A stretch of 64,000 nt of DNA, taken from positions 7,564,001 through 7,628,000 of the forward strand of contig NZ_CP023699.1 of NCBI RefSeq assembly GCF_008704495.1, read 5' to 3'. Each line of letters opens with the position of its first letter. Position 1 is the first letter of the stretch. Below, in pieces: positions 1-8,852 of this stretch. The translations under genes were made by a program, and so were the position numbers. The stretch comes from Streptomyces kanamyceticus (GTDB lineage: Bacteria > Actinomycetota > Actinomycetes > Streptomycetales > Streptomycetaceae). The notes below the pieces were generated by a model. That model was not told where the DNA came from and did not search any database. It saw nothing but the letters and a program-made list of their open reading frames with translations.

Positions 1-29
1 CCTTAGGAACACGAGGAGGAGCGGTCACA

Positions 30-968
30 GTGCTTGATCCGCAGGGTTTGTACGCATGGGAGCCGAAGGGCCTCGCCGTCGTCGACATGGCGCTCGCCCA
101 GGAGTCGGCCGGTCTTGTCATGCTCTACCACTTCGACGGATACATCGACGCGGGCGAAACCGGCGACCAGATCGTCGAGCGGCTCACGGACAGCCTCCCC
201 GGGCAGGTGGTGGCGCGCTTCGACCACGACCGGCTCGTCGACTACCGCGCCCGCCGCCCGCTGCTCACCTTCCGGCGCGACCGCTGGACCGACTACGAGG
301 TGCCCACGCTCGACGTGCGCCTCGTCCAGGACGCCACGGGCGCGCCGTTCCTGCTGCTCTCCGGGCCCGAGCCCGACATCGAGTGGGAGCGGTTCGCGGC
401 GGCCGTCCAGCAGGTCGTCGAGCGGCTCGGCGTGCGCCTCTCGGTGAACTTCCACGGCATCCCCATGGGCGTGCCGCACACCCGCCCCGTCGGCCTCACG
501 CCGCACGGCAACCGCACCGACCTGGTGCCGGGGCACCGCAGCCCCTTCGACGAGGCGCAGGTGCCCGGCAGCGCGGCGTCCCTGGTCGAGTACCGCCTGC
601 TCGAGGCGGGACACGACGTGCTCGGCGTGGCCGCGCACGTGCCGCACTACATCGCGCGCTCCGCGTACCCGGACGCGGCCCTCACCGTCCTGGAGGCGAT
701 CACCGCCGCCACCGGTCTGGTGCTGCCCGGCGTCGCGCACGGACTGCGCACCGAGGCGCACCGCACCCAGACCGAGATCGACCGGCAGATCCAGGAGGGC
801 GACGAGGAGCTCGTCGCGCTCGTCCAAGGACTTGAGCACCAGTACGACGCGGCCGCCGGGTCCCAGGAGCGGGGCAACATGCTCGCCGAGCCGATGGACA
901 TCCCCTCCGCCGACGAGATCGGCCGTGAATTCGAACGCTTCCTCGCGGAGCGGGAGGGCGACGCGTAA
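30..968 (+). CDS. PAC2 family protein (proteasome assembly chaperone-like)
   Basis: The 312-residue protein matches the PAC2 family, named after a eukaryotic proteasome-assembly chaperone; actinobacterial members are soluble and of unproven role. The pattern seen is an N-terminal [16 protein letters not shown] segment, then [11 protein letters not shown], then LLLSGPEPD near residue 110 and [11 protein letters not shown] near residue 145, as expected for this family. The start is GTG, with GAGGAGGA about 10 nt upstream. The gene ends 23 nt before coaE on the same strand, although coaE also shows its own putative promoter. Actinobacteria have true proteasomes, so a chaperone role is conceivable, but that is inference. 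The family call is firm and the function is not. Confidence 0.88.
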   Translation: MLDPQGLYAWEPKGLAVVDMALAQESAGLVMLYHFDGYIDAGETGDQIVERLTDSLPGQVVARFDHDRLVDYRARRPLLTFRRDRWTDYEVPTLDVRLVQDATGAPFLLLSGPEPDIEWERFAAAVQQVVERLGVRLSVNFHGIPMGVPHTRPVGLTPHGNRTDLVPGHRSPFDEAQVPGSAASLVEYRLLEAGHDVLGVAAHVPHYIARSAYPDAALTVLEAITAATGLVLPGVAHGLRTEAHRTQTEIDRQIQEGDEELVALVQGLEHQYDAAAGSQERGNMLAEPMDIPSADEIGREFERFLAEREGDA

Positions 969-991
969 GGGCAGGGCCTAAGCTGCCGGTC

Positions 992-1603
992 ATGCTGAAG
1001 GTGGGCCTGACCGGCGGTATCGGCGCCGGCAAGAGTGAGGTGTCGCGGCTGCTCGTGGCGCGCGGTGCCGTTCTGATCGACGCGGACAAGATCGCCCGTG
1101 AAGTGGTGGAACCGGGAACTCCGGGTCTGGCGGCGGTCGTTGAGGCTTTCGGGCGGGAGGTGCTCGCCCCGGACGGTTCGTTGGACCGTCCGAAGCTGGG
1201 CGGCATCGTCTTCGCCGACCCGGAGAGGCTCGCCGTACTGAACTCGATCGTGCACCCGCTCGTCGGCGCCCGTTCCGCCGAGCTGGAGGCGTCCGCGTCC
1301 GGTGACGCGGTGGTCGTGCATGACGTGCCGCTGCTCGCGGAGAACGGCCTCGCACCGCTGTACGACCTGGTGGTCGTCGTCGACGCGAGCCCCGGGACCC
1401 AGCTGGACCGCCTGGTGCGGCTGCGCGGCATGAGCGAGGAGGACGCCCGCGCGCGGATGGCCGCGCAGGCCACGCGCGAGAAGCGCCTGGAGATCGCGGA
1501 CGTCGTCATCGACAACGACGGGCCGCTCGACGGGCTCGCCGAGCGGGTCGGGGCGGTCTGGGAGGACCTCGCGCGGCGGGCGCGGGCGGCCTCGGGCCAG
1601 TAG
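992..1603 (+). CDS. coaE: Dephospho-CoA kinase
   Basis: This enzyme catalyses the last step of coenzyme A synthesis, ATP-dependent phosphorylation of the ribose 3'-hydroxyl of dephospho-CoA, in the cytosol. The P-loop GGIGAGKS lies at residues 8-15. It is followed by the family's [13 protein letters not shown] segment (residues about 31-43) and the lid-region motif [12 protein letters not shown]. At 203 residues it is the usual single-domain length, without the C-terminal extension of mycobacterial enzymes. The ATG has no good ribosome site, but a TAAGCT element sits at 979-984, exactly 7 nt upstream, so a leaderless transcript is plausible. Confidence 0.96.
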   Translation: MLKVGLTGGIGAGKSEVSRLLVARGAVLIDADKIAREVVEPGTPGLAAVVEAFGREVLAPDGSLDRPKLGGIVFADPERLAVLNSIVHPLVGARSAELEASASGDAVVVHDVPLLAENGLAPLYDLVVVVDASPGTQLDRLVRLRGMSEEDARARMAAQATREKRLEIADVVIDNDGPLDGLAERVGAVWEDLARRARAASGQ

Positions 1604-1652
1604 TCGTAAGTCAGGTAGTCGTCTTCGTGGTCGTCCCAGGGGGAGGCGGGCA

Positions 1653-2036
1653 GTGGTCGTACTCGCGGCGCTGACGGCGTTCGGCGGTCTTGTCGCGGTC
1701 CTCGCGGGCGCGTACGGCCTGCGGCAGACCCGGCGCATCAGCGCCGCGGGAGCTGTGGCGCAGGCCCTGGTCAAGGCCGCGCCACCGGGCGCCGAGCGGC
1801 CCACGCTGCAGTTCGAGACCGGCGAAGGGCGGGTCGTCGAGGTCGTCTCGCCCGTGCCTCCCACCCGGCGCAGGCCGCTCGCGTCGGGCGACCTGGTGCA
1901 CCTCGCGTACGACACCGAGGACCCGCGCGAGACGGTGCTGCTCGGCGGCGAGCGCACGGGGCTCGACCGGGCCTTCGTGGGCGCGGGTCTCGCGCTCGTC
2001 GTGCTGGGCGCCGTGCTGGTGGCCTTCGCGCTCTGA
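1653..2036 (+). CDS. Small membrane protein, DUF3592-like
   Basis: The 127-residue protein has an N-terminal membrane segment (about residues 2-20), a soluble middle that includes a basic-proline VPPTRRRP stretch and a YDTEDPRE motif, and a C-terminal membrane segment (about 106-127). This two-helix plan with an intervening beta-rich domain resembles DUF3592 proteins, whose function is unknown. The GTG start follows a G-rich GGGGGAGGCGGG stretch that can serve as ribosome site. It is co-oriented with coaE (50 nt upstream) and the TPR gene downstream. The identity as a real gene is well supported by codon bias; the family assignment is tentative. Confidence 0.7.
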   Translation: MVVLAALTAFGGLVAVLAGAYGLRQTRRISAAGAVAQALVKAAPPGAERPTLQFETGEGRVVEVVSPVPPTRRRPLASGDLVHLAYDTEDPRETVLLGGERTGLDRAFVGAGLALVVLGAVLVAFAL

Positions 2037-2144
2037 ACGCCCGCGTGCGCGGAGCGTGGGCCGCCGGACGGGCGGCGGGCGCGGGGTGGAATAGGCGGGG
2101 CCGCGGCGGGCGTTGAGGTCCGTGAGAGAGGGAAGGAATGCAGC

Positions 2145-2522
2145 GTGCCTGACATCACCCCGGAGACGCACGTCATCGACTTTCGTGCGGCGGAGCAGCT
2201 CCTTGCCGCGCGGGATCCGCGTGGCGCGGTGAAGCTCCTGGACACGGTCATCGCCGCCCACCCCGAGAACACCGCGGCCCGGTTGCTGCGGGCGCGCGCG
2301 TTCTTCGCCGCGGCGCAACTGCGCGCCGCCGAGCTGGAGTTCAGCATCGTCCTGGAGCGCGAGCCGGACAACGCGTTCGCGCACTTCGCGCTCGCCCGCA
2401 CCTATGAGCGCGGCGCGCGCCAGGAGCAGGCGCGGCGCCACTTCAGGCTCGCGGCCGCGCTGGATCCGCAGCCACAGTACCTGGCGGCCGCGCGGTTCGA
2501 CGAGGGTGGCGGCGCGGGCTGA
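2145..2522 (+). CDS. Tetratricopeptide repeat protein
   Basis: The 125-residue soluble protein is built almost entirely of TPR helices. Repeats of the A-x7-A/L-x-Ala/Pro type are visible, for example LLAARDPRGAVKLLD, LLRARAFFAAAQLRAAELE and ALARTYERGARQEQARRHF, with DPQPQYLAAARF at the end. Such small TPR proteins act as protein-binding adaptors; the partner here is unknown. The start is GTG with an AGGGAAGG ribosome site at 2130-2137. It is the last gene of the coaE-side run before a convergent minus-strand gene. Confidence 0.85.
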   Translation: MPDITPETHVIDFRAAEQLLAARDPRGAVKLLDTVIAAHPENTAARLLRARAFFAAAQLRAAELEFSIVLEREPDNAFAHFALARTYERGARQEQARRHFRLAAALDPQPQYLAAARFDEGGGAG

Positions 2523-2545
2523 GACCCGGCGAGACCCGGCGCGGG

Positions 2546-2824
2546 CTAAGGCGTGCCGGCGGGTGGCGTTCTCGGTGGTTCGTAGGGCGGGATGTCGCGG
2601 CCCGGCTGATAGTGCGGGCCCTGTCGCAGATGGCGCAGCACCATGGCCAGATCGGTGACGACCACCAGGCACAGCACGCCGCAGGCCACCGCCCATCCCG
2701 TACGCCCGGTGAGCGCGAAGACGGCCGTGCCGAACGCCGCCCAGATCAGACCCCATACGCTGAACCAGAGGCGCATGCGCAGCGGACTGCGCGCGGTCAC
2801 CGGTTCACTGCCTGTGCGCTTCAT
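2546..2824 (-). CDS. Small two-TM membrane protein, DUF6343-like
   Basis: The 92-residue protein opens with MKRTGSEPVTARSPLRMRL, followed by two hydrophobic segments (about residues 22-40 and 47-63) and a proline-rich tail with HYQPGRDIPPYEPP. This signature recurs in short Streptomyces proteins grouped as DUF6343; the function is unknown. An AGGAGG-type ribosome site precedes the ATG. The gene is divergent from the acyltransferase at 2865, so the 40-nt gap between them must hold two promoters. It converges on the TPR gene. Confidence 0.75.
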   Translation of the reverse strand: MKRTGSEPVTARSPLRMRLWFSVWGLIWAAFGTAVFALTGRTGWAVACGVLCLVVVTDLAMVLRHLRQGPHYQPGRDIPPYEPPRTPPAGTP

Positions 2825-2864
2825 GAGAGGTCATCTCCTCCTTCCAGGATAAGAGGGTGAGAAC

Positions 2865-3875
2865 GTGCTGGAGGCGCTGCGGGCCGACGAACAGCTCGCG
2901 GGCTGGCTCGGGGGCATGGAGAGCGCGGGCGAGCCGCGGACGCGGGCGGTGCTCCCGGAGGCCGACGAGCTGCCGGAGGTGCTGCTCGACCTCGCCGTCC
3001 CGCACGAGGACATCAACGGCCTGGTGGCGCTGCGCGACCGGCTCTGGGAGGACGCGGAGGCGCGGTGGCTGCTCGACCGCTGCGTCGACGCGCTCGTGCG
3101 CGACATGGGGAAGCCCGGCGGCACCCCCGAGTTCCCGGTGCTGCCCGAAGGGCTCGGGGAGCTCGGGCGCTGCTTCTTCGTGTACGTGTATGTGGCGGCG
3201 CTGCCGTACGCGCGGGAGTACCACCGGGGCCGGGGCATACCCGAGGAGGTGTCGCGCCGTACGCTCGCCGACCTCGGGCGGCATCTGGCCGTGCACCGCA
3301 GGGCGCGCGGCGGCCGGGGCCTGGCCGTGCCGGGCTGGCACGGGCTGCACTTCCGGGGTGAGCTCTACCAACTGGGGCGGCTGCAGTTCCAGCGGGCCGT
3401 GCTGGGGGAGCGGATGGGCGGCGCGGTGGCCGGGGGCGGGGCTGGAGTTGGTGCTGGTGCTGGGCGCGCGGCGGGTCCGGGGGATCCCTGCCTCAACCTT
3501 CACATCACCGACTACCGGGGGCCGTTGAGCCCCGAGGCGTGTGACCGGTCCCTCGCCCTGGCGCGGGAGTTCTTCGCGCGGTACTTCCCCGAGGAACGAT
3601 ATGAGACAGCTGTGTGCCACTCCTGGCTGCTCGATCCGCAGCTGAGGCACTACCTGCCCGCGGACTCGAACATCGTCCGCTTCCAGGACCGATTCCGCCA
3701 GGCCGACGGTTATGGGCGGGATCCGGACGACAGCACTCCGGTCGGCTTCGTCTTCGGTGACCGCGATCTCGCCGTGGACCGACTGCCCAGGCGCACCAGG
3801 GTGGAGCGGGCGGTCGGCGACCATCTGCGGTCAGGTGGGCACTGGTACGGAGGGCATGGCTGGTTCTCGCTGTAG
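2865..3875 (+). CDS. Acyltransferase domain-containing protein (NAT_N/GNAT_C type)
   Basis: The 336-residue soluble protein matches the two-part N-acyltransferase architecture seen in actinobacteria, with an all-helical N-terminal half and a GNAT-like C-terminal half. Recognisable pieces are LGRHLAVHRRARGGRGL near residue 140, LNLHITDYRGPLSP near 210, and VCHSWLLDPQLRHYLP near 250, followed by SNIVRFQDRF. The acyl donor and acceptor are unknown. The N- and C-halves are joined by a Gly/Ala/Val-rich low-complexity linker (about residues 183-203). The GTG start follows GAGGG. The gene sits alone between a divergent gene and a separately spaced methyltransferase. Confidence 0.75.
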   Translation: MLEALRADEQLAGWLGGMESAGEPRTRAVLPEADELPEVLLDLAVPHEDINGLVALRDRLWEDAEARWLLDRCVDALVRDMGKPGGTPEFPVLPEGLGELGRCFFVYVYVAALPYAREYHRGRGIPEEVSRRTLADLGRHLAVHRRARGGRGLAVPGWHGLHFRGELYQLGRLQFQRAVLGERMGGAVAGGGAGVGAGAGRAAGPGDPCLNLHITDYRGPLSPEACDRSLALAREFFARYFPEERYETAVCHSWLLDPQLRHYLPADSNIVRFQDRFRQADGYGRDPDDSTPVGFVFGDRDLAVDRLPRRTRVERAVGDHLRSGGHWYGGHGWFSL

Positions 3876-3932
3876 GGGGCGGGTCGCCGGGGAGGGCGGG
3901 AACGGGCCGCGCGGGCGCTTCGTTGGCGGGGC

Positions 3933-4640
3933 ATGGGTGTTGAGATGCGTGAGGGACACGAGGGGACGGGCCCCGGCGCGATCACGCCGGACGGCTGCGC
4001 GGTCGAGTTGTACGCACGCCTGTCCGTCGGGGACGAGCCGGACGTCATCGCCGGGGCGGTCCCGGCCGGGGCGCACATCCTCGAACTGGGCAGCGGCGCG
4101 GGGCGGGTGACCCGCCCGCTGCTCGCGCGGGGCTTCCGGGTGACGGCCGTGGACGAGTCGGCCGAGATGCTGGAGAAGGTCGCCGGACTCGACGGCGGGG
4201 TGCGTACGGTCCGCAGCCCGATCGAGCGGCTGGACCTGGAAGAGAAGTTCGGCGTGGTGATGCTCGCGTCGTTCCTGGTGCACAACGGAGACGTGGCGGT
4301 GCGGCGCGGGCTGCTGCGGACCTGCCGGAGCCATGTCACGGACGACGGGTGTGTGCTGATCCAGCGGGAGGGCGCGGATTACCACACGAACCTGCCCAGG
4401 GAGCGCGTCGATCCGGGCGGCTTCACCGTCCGGATCCTGTCGGCGGAGCCGGTCGGCGACGGCGTGAACGAGGTCCGCGCGGAGTACGTCTTCCCCGACG
4501 CCGTCTGGACCCAGACGTTCCGCGCCCGCCCGCTCACCACGGCACAGTTCGAGGAGGCGCTGGCGGAGGAGGGCCTGAAGGTCGACAAGTACCTGACGGA
4601 CGACGGGACGTGGGTGCGGGCGGTGCCGGTGCCGGTATAG
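3933..4640 (+). CDS. Class I SAM-dependent methyltransferase
   Basis: The 235-residue cytosolic enzyme has a Rossmann-type SAM site: ILELGSGAGRVTRPLL (motif I, about residues 50-65), then AVDESAEML with the acidic residue at the end of strand beta2. The phrase VVMLASFLVHNG stands in for motif IV, and VTDDGCVLIQREG follows. The substrate cannot be inferred. The end of the gene is unusual: its TAG stop codon lies in the loop of a 13-bp perfect hairpin at 4625-4654, so the transcript probably terminates at the stop codon itself. Confidence 0.88.
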   Translation: MGVEMREGHEGTGPGAITPDGCAVELYARLSVGDEPDVIAGAVPAGAHILELGSGAGRVTRPLLARGFRVTAVDESAEMLEKVAGLDGGVRTVRSPIERLDLEEKFGVVMLASFLVHNGDVAVRRGLLRTCRSHVTDDGCVLIQREGADYHTNLPRERVDPGGFTVRILSAEPVGDGVNEVRAEYVFPDAVWTQTFRARPLTTAQFEEALAEEGLKVDKYLTDDGTWVRAVPVPV

Positions 4641-4654
4641 GTACCGGCACCGGC
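4625..4654 (+). terminator. 13-bp hairpin spanning the methyltransferase stop codon
   Basis: The arms 4625-4637 and 4642-4654 are perfectly complementary (GCCGGTGCCGGTA against its reverse complement) with a 4-nt loop TAGG. The loop contains the TAG stop codon at 4638-4640. No U-tract follows, as is common for streptomycete terminators. The next ~95 nt continue with imperfect GGTACTGGCACCGG-like repeats of the same composition. Confidence 0.6.
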
Positions 4655-4847
4655 GGGGTGAGGCGGGGAGGCTTCGGCGGAGCGGGCCGGGCCGGGCCGG
4701 GCGGTGCCGATGCTGGTACTGGCACCGGTGCTGGTAATGGCGCCGGTACTGGCGAGAGAAGTTCCTTGTCCGGGCGATGAGTTCGGTGCGGCGGGTCGGT
4801 CTACCTCTTTGACAGCACGGCGACCCCCGCGCATCGAGGAGCCCCTC

Positions 4848-5294
4848 ATGGCCACCACAGCCACCACCGTCGCAGCAGCCACCGGCACCACCACCGCGTC
4901 CCCCGCCCGCGGCCGCGTCACCCGTATCGCGCTGCGCACCCTCCAGGTGCTGTTCGCCGTGTTCTTCGGCGTCGCGAGCGGCGTGCCCAAGCTGATCGCG
5001 CATCCGACGGCGGTCGAGTCCTTCGACAAGCTCGGCTGGGGCGCGCCCGGCATGTACACCATCGGCGCCCTGGAGTTGCTCGGCGGCATCGCGCTGCTGA
5101 TCCCGCTGCTGTCCTCGCTCGCCGCGACGGCGTTCGTCGGCCTGATGATCGGCGCGTTCATCGTGACCGTCACCGCGCTCGGCGGGGAGAACGCGGCCAC
5201 GCCGCTGGTCCTGATCCCGTTCCTCGCCTGGATCGCCTGGGCGCGCCGCGACAGGACCGTCGAGCTGATCGCCCGCCTGCGCGCCCGTTCGTGA
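4848..5294 (+). CDS. DoxX family membrane protein
   Basis: This is a 148-residue integral membrane protein with four hydrophobic segments (about residues 25-45, 70-90, 95-115 and 122-138). The conserved DoxX pattern is visible: LFAVFFGVASGVPKLI in helix 1, GTMYTIGALELLGGIALL-like residues around the second helix, and a final FLAWIAWARRDR. DoxX proteins are membrane partners in quinone or thiosulfate redox and thiol stress in other bacteria; the role here is not known. The ATG at 4848 is preferred over an upstream in-frame start because AGGAG lies 8 nt before it and the residues upstream are low-complexity repeats. Confidence 0.85.
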   Translation: MATTATTVAAATGTTTASPARGRVTRIALRTLQVLFAVFFGVASGVPKLIAHPTAVESFDKLGWGAPGMYTIGALELLGGIALLIPLLSSLAATAFVGLMIGAFIVTVTALGGENAATPLVLIPFLAWIAWARRDRTVELIARLRARS

Positions 5295-5304
5295 TCTCGG
5301 GGCC

Positions 5305-5375
5305 GCGAATTGCGGAGAAGTCCCTGCAACACGCCGTGTCACACGGCGTGTTGCAGGGACTTCTCCGCAATTCGC
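5305..5375. terminator. 71-nt near-perfect palindrome between convergent genes
   Basis: The arms 5305-5339 and 5341-5375 are exact reverse complements (35 bp, no mismatch) around a single central C at 5340. It lies between the DoxX gene (plus) and the S4-domain gene (minus), starting 11 nt after one stop codon and ending 11 nt before the other. This fits a bidirectional terminator, although the stem is far longer than a terminator needs. Each arm mixes AT-richer (AATTGCGGAGAAG) and GC-rich blocks. Confidence 0.75.
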
Positions 5376-5385
5376 CCCCGGCGCC

Positions 5386-5808
5386 TCAGCCCTCCGCGCC
5401 GCGCAGCCGTTCCATCTCGCGGCGGTCCCGCTTGGTGGGGCGGCCGGTGCCCCGATCCCGTACGCCCGCCGGGGCGACCGCCTCGCGGGGCGGGGGCGGC
5501 GGGCTGTTGTCGACGTAGCACTCCACGGCCACCGGCGCCCCGACCCGCTTGCGGATCAGGCGCTTCACGATCACGACCCGCTCCCGGCCGCCCGCCTGGC
5601 GAAGGCGCACCTCGTCGCCGACGTGCACGCCGTACGACGGCTTGACCCGCTCGCCGTTGACCCGCACATGGCCGCCCTTGCACGCGGCGCCGCCGCTGGA
5701 GCGGGTCTTCACGAGGCGGACCGACCAGATCCAGCTGTCGACGCGTACGGACTCCCCACCCGTCTGTCCGCCACCGCTCGCGCCACCGCCTGAAGTCTCC
5801 GAAGCCAT
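5386..5808 (-). CDS. S4-domain RNA-binding protein (Hsp15-like)
   Basis: The 140-residue protein contains one S4 domain (about residues 22-75) with the diagnostic pattern VRVDSWIWSVRLVKTR, then GGHVRVNGERVKPSYGVHVGD. The C-terminal tail is basic (TGRPTKRDRREMERLR). This is the layout of heat-shock protein 15 (HslR), which binds the large ribosomal subunit carrying stalled nascent chains. A Gly/Ser-rich N-terminal 18 residues is extra and probably disordered. The ATG is at 5808, and the 3' end faces the long palindrome shared with DoxX. Confidence 0.9.
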   Translation of the reverse strand: MASETSGGGASGGGQTGGESVRVDSWIWSVRLVKTRSSGGAACKGGHVRVNGERVKPSYGVHVGDEVRLRQAGGRERVVIVKRLIRKRVGAPVAVECYVDNSPPPPPREAVAPAGVRDRGTGRPTKRDRREMERLRGAEG

Positions 5809-5944
5809 GCACCGACCTTAGTCCGGCCGCGGAGCGGCATCGTCTGCTCCCGGCGAGCCGTCCGGAAACCGCTGACCCGCGCCGCCGATAATTCGGACCC
5901 ATCACTACAAAACGGTCCGGATACGACTCCCAGGGGTGCTGCTC

Positions 5945-7297
5945 ATGAAGCTCGAAGCCACTGTCGACGGTCTGATGGACGGGTTGCGCGCCGACCTCGA
6001 ACGGCTCGCCGCGATCCCCTCGATCTCCTTTCCCGGTTTCCCGGCCGGTCCTGTCGAGGAGGCGCACGACCTGCTGGCCGGGCTGTTGCGGGACGCCGGA
6101 GTCCCGCACGTCGAGCGCCTCGACCTGCCCGACACCGCCCCGGTGATCTACGGCGAGATCCTGCCCCCGACCCCCGAGGCCCCCACCGTCCTGCTGTACG
6201 GCCACTACGACGTCCAGCCGCCCGGCGACGAGGCGCTCTGGAAGTCGCCGCCGTTCGAGCCGACCCCGGTCGAGGGCGGGCTGCGCGCCCGCGGCATCGC
6301 GGACGACAAGTCCAACGTCATCGCGCACCTCGGGATGCTGCGGGCGTACGGCGGGCGGCCGCCGGTCGGGATCAAGATCGTCATCGAGGGGCAGGAGGAG
6401 TACGGCAGCGCCTTCGACGACTATCCGCCGAGCGATCCCGAGCGGTTCGCGTGCGACGCGATGGTCATCGCCGACCTCGGCAACCTCAGGCCGGGCACCC
6501 CGACCCTCACCACCGGACTGCGCGGCGCCTGCGAGGTGGTCGTGGAGGTCAGGACGCTCGACGAGCCGCGCCACAGCGGGGAGTTCGGGGGCGCGGCCCC
6601 CGACGCGCTCCTCGTCCTCCTCAAGGCGCTCGGCACGCTGCACGACGTGCACGGAGACGTCGCTGTCGAGGGCCTTCGACGCGAGGAGTGGGACGGAACG
6701 ACGTACACCGAGGAGGAGTTCCGCGATCTCGCGGGGGTGCGCGACGGCGTGCCGCTGATCGGCAGCGGCAGCCTCGGCGAGCGGCTGTGGAGCGGGCCCG
6801 CGATCACCGTCATCGGCCTGGACGCGCCGAGCGTCGAGCACGCGGCGTCGGCCGTCGTCCCCTACGCCCGCGCCAAGCTGAACCTCCGCTTCCATCCGCG
6901 CCAGGACCCGCGGGAGGCGCGGGACAGGCTCGTCGACCACCTGCGGTCGCTCAGGCCCTTCGGGGTGCCGCTCACCGTCACGCCCGGCGACACCGGGCCC
7001 GGCTACGAGGCCGCCACCGGCGGACCCGCCTACCGCGCCGCGCTCGCCGCGCTGAAGGAGGGCTGGGGCGAGGACGCCTCGTACGTCGCGACCGGCGGCT
7101 CCATCCCGCTGGTCAACGGCCTCGCGAAGGCGGCGCCCGGCGCCGAGGTGCTGCTCTTCGGGGCGCAGGACAGCATGTGCAACCTGCACGCCCCGAACGA
7201 GCGCGTCCTCTTCTCCGAGCTGCGCAACACGGTCGTCGCGATGTGTGCCTTCGTGCGGGAGTACGCGGCAGGCCACGGGACGGGGGCCGACGCGTGA
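5945..7297 (+). CDS. M20 family metallopeptidase (dipeptidase-like)
   Basis: A di-zinc aminoacyl/dipeptide hydrolase of the M20/M25/M40 family, 450 residues and cytosolic. Zinc-site motifs are seen: GHYDVQPPG (about residue 83), RGIADDKSN (about 115) with the bridging Asp, and GQEEYGS (about 143) with the catalytic Glu pair. A dimerisation/lid domain follows, and GGSIPLVNGL lies near the C-terminus. I chose ATG 5945 over GTG 5936 because AGGGG lies 8 nt upstream of it. The stop codon overlaps the GTG of the downstream carrier gene (GTGA), so import or export of a substrate may be coupled to its hydrolysis. Confidence 0.92.
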   Translation: MKLEATVDGLMDGLRADLERLAAIPSISFPGFPAGPVEEAHDLLAGLLRDAGVPHVERLDLPDTAPVIYGEILPPTPEAPTVLLYGHYDVQPPGDEALWKSPPFEPTPVEGGLRARGIADDKSNVIAHLGMLRAYGGRPPVGIKIVIEGQEEYGSAFDDYPPSDPERFACDAMVIADLGNLRPGTPTLTTGLRGACEVVVEVRTLDEPRHSGEFGGAAPDALLVLLKALGTLHDVHGDVAVEGLRREEWDGTTYTEEEFRDLAGVRDGVPLIGSGSLGERLWSGPAITVIGLDAPSVEHAASAVVPYARAKLNLRFHPRQDPREARDRLVDHLRSLRPFGVPLTVTPGDTGPGYEAATGGPAYRAALAALKEGWGEDASYVATGGSIPLVNGLAKAAPGAEVLLFGAQDSMCNLHAPNERVLFSELRNTVVAMCAFVREYAAGHGTGADA

Positions 7298-8829
7298 GCA
7301 CCACCGAGGCGGAGCCGGAGCCCGGCAGCACCGAAGAGCCGCCGCGCAAGGGGAAGTTCACCTTTCCCAGCGCGCTGACCGTCCTCGCGATCGTCACCGT
7401 CGCCGTCTGGCTGCTCGCCTTCCTCATCCCTTCCGGGCAGTACGACCGCAACGACTCCGGCGCCCCCGTCGAGGGCACCTACCACCGCGTCGACTCCGGG
7501 CAGTCCTTCGTCGACCGCCTCAACGACCTCTTCCTCTCCCCGGTCAACGGCCTCTACGGCATCCAGGACGAGAAGACGTCCCTGGTCGCGCCGGACAACG
7601 TCGGCGCCCTGTACGGCAGCGCGGGCGTCTTCCTCTTCGTGCTCGCCATCGGCTCCTTCATCACCGTCGTCTTCGCGACCGGCGCGCTGGACCGCGGCAT
7701 CGGGCGGCTCGCGCACCGCCTTCGCGAGCGCGGGGCGTTGCTGATCGCCGGGGTCATGGCCGTCTTCTCCGTACTCGGCACGGTGGAGGGCTTCGCCGAG
7801 GAGACCCTCGGCTTCTACGGCCTGATCGTGCCGCTGATGCTCGCCCTCGGATACGACCGGATGACCGCGGTCGGCGCGATCATCCTCGGCGCGGGCGTCG
7901 GCGTCCTGTGCTCGACGGTCAACCCCTTCGCGACGGGCGTCGCCTCGTCCGCCGCGGGCATCTCGCTCGGCGACGGCATCGTGCTGCGCTTCGCGATGTG
8001 GATCGTCCTGACGGGCGTCACGATCGCGTACGTCATCCGGTACGCGAAGCGCGTGCGGAAGGATCCCGAGCGTTCCCTCTCCGGGTTCCTGCCGGGCGAC
8101 AGGGAGCAGTCCGCCGCCGAAACGGACGAGGTGCCGGGGCTCACCGGGCTGCACAAGGCGGTGCTCGTCGCGACGGGGCTCGTCTTCGCCTTCATGATCT
8201 TCTCGGTGGTGCCCTGGTCGAGCGCGCTCACGGGCAAGGCGGACGCGCGGCCGTACGGATTCGAACTCGGCTGGTCCTTCCCGCAGTTGGCGGCGCTCTT
8301 CCTCTGCGCGGCGGTGCTTGTCGGGATCGTCGCGCGGATGGGCGAGCAGAAGCTCAGCTCGACGATCATCCAGGGCGCGGCCGACTTCGTCTCGCCCGCG
8401 CTCGTCATCCTGCTGGCCCGCGGCGTCACGACGATCATGAACAACTCGAAGATCACCGACACGGTGCTCCACTCCATCGAAGGCGTCGTCAAGGGCACCT
8501 CGTCAGGGATCTTCGCCGTCATCGTCTTCGTCGTGAACCTGCCGCTCGCCTTCCTGATCCCCTCCACATCGGGCCACGCGACGCTCGCCATGCCGATCCT
8601 CGCCCCGCTCGCCGACTTCGCGGGCGTCTCGCGGGCGGTCGTCGTCACGGCCTGGCAGGCGGCCAGCGGCTGGATGAACCTGTGGGTGCCGACGACGGCC
8701 GTGACCATCGGCGGGGTGGCGCTCGCGAAGGTCGGCTACGACAAATACCTGCGGTTCGTCTGGCCGCTGCTCGCGATCTTGTCCGTGCTCATCTGCGTGT
8801 TCGTGGCGTTGGGGGCCGCGCTGACCTGA
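7294..8829 (+). CDS. YfcC/DcuC-type carboxylate or amino-acid carrier
   Basis: The 511-residue polytopic membrane protein has about 12 hydrophobic segments. An early LAFLIPSGQYDR motif is followed by VEGFAEETLGFYGL, STVNPFATGVASSAAG and, near the end, LIPSTSGHATLAMPILAPL and AASGWMNLWVPTTA. These match the YfcC branch of the C4-dicarboxylate anaerobic carrier (DcuC) family. Substrates are not established; some relatives sit beside peptidases, as here. The GTG start overlaps the peptidase stop by 4 nt, and no separate promoter is needed. The first ~25 residues are charged and cytosolic. Confidence 0.9.
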   Translation: MSTTEAEPEPGSTEEPPRKGKFTFPSALTVLAIVTVAVWLLAFLIPSGQYDRNDSGAPVEGTYHRVDSGQSFVDRLNDLFLSPVNGLYGIQDEKTSLVAPDNVGALYGSAGVFLFVLAIGSFITVVFATGALDRGIGRLAHRLRERGALLIAGVMAVFSVLGTVEGFAEETLGFYGLIVPLMLALGYDRMTAVGAIILGAGVGVLCSTVNPFATGVASSAAGISLGDGIVLRFAMWIVLTGVTIAYVIRYAKRVRKDPERSLSGFLPGDREQSAAETDEVPGLTGLHKAVLVATGLVFAFMIFSVVPWSSALTGKADARPYGFELGWSFPQLAALFLCAAVLVGIVARMGEQKLSSTIIQGAADFVSPALVILLARGVTTIMNNSKITDTVLHSIEGVVKGTSSGIFAVIVFVVNLPLAFLIPSTSGHATLAMPILAPLADFAGVSRAVVVTAWQAASGWMNLWVPTTAVTIGGVALAKVGYDKYLRFVWPLLAILSVLICVFVALGAALT

Positions 8830-8852
8830 CGTACGTACGTACGGTGGAGGGC

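Noticed and set aside
647..2401. Long minus-strand frame (584 codons) opposite coaE and neighbours
   Set aside because: It is an antisense shadow of GC-rich coding DNA: Arg/Ser/Pro-rich with no domain, and plus-strand genes have recognisable families.
4655..4847. In-frame upstream extension of the DoxX gene to 4704
   Set aside because: The extra 48 residues come from GGTACTGGCACCGG repeats; a good ribosome site exists only at 4848.
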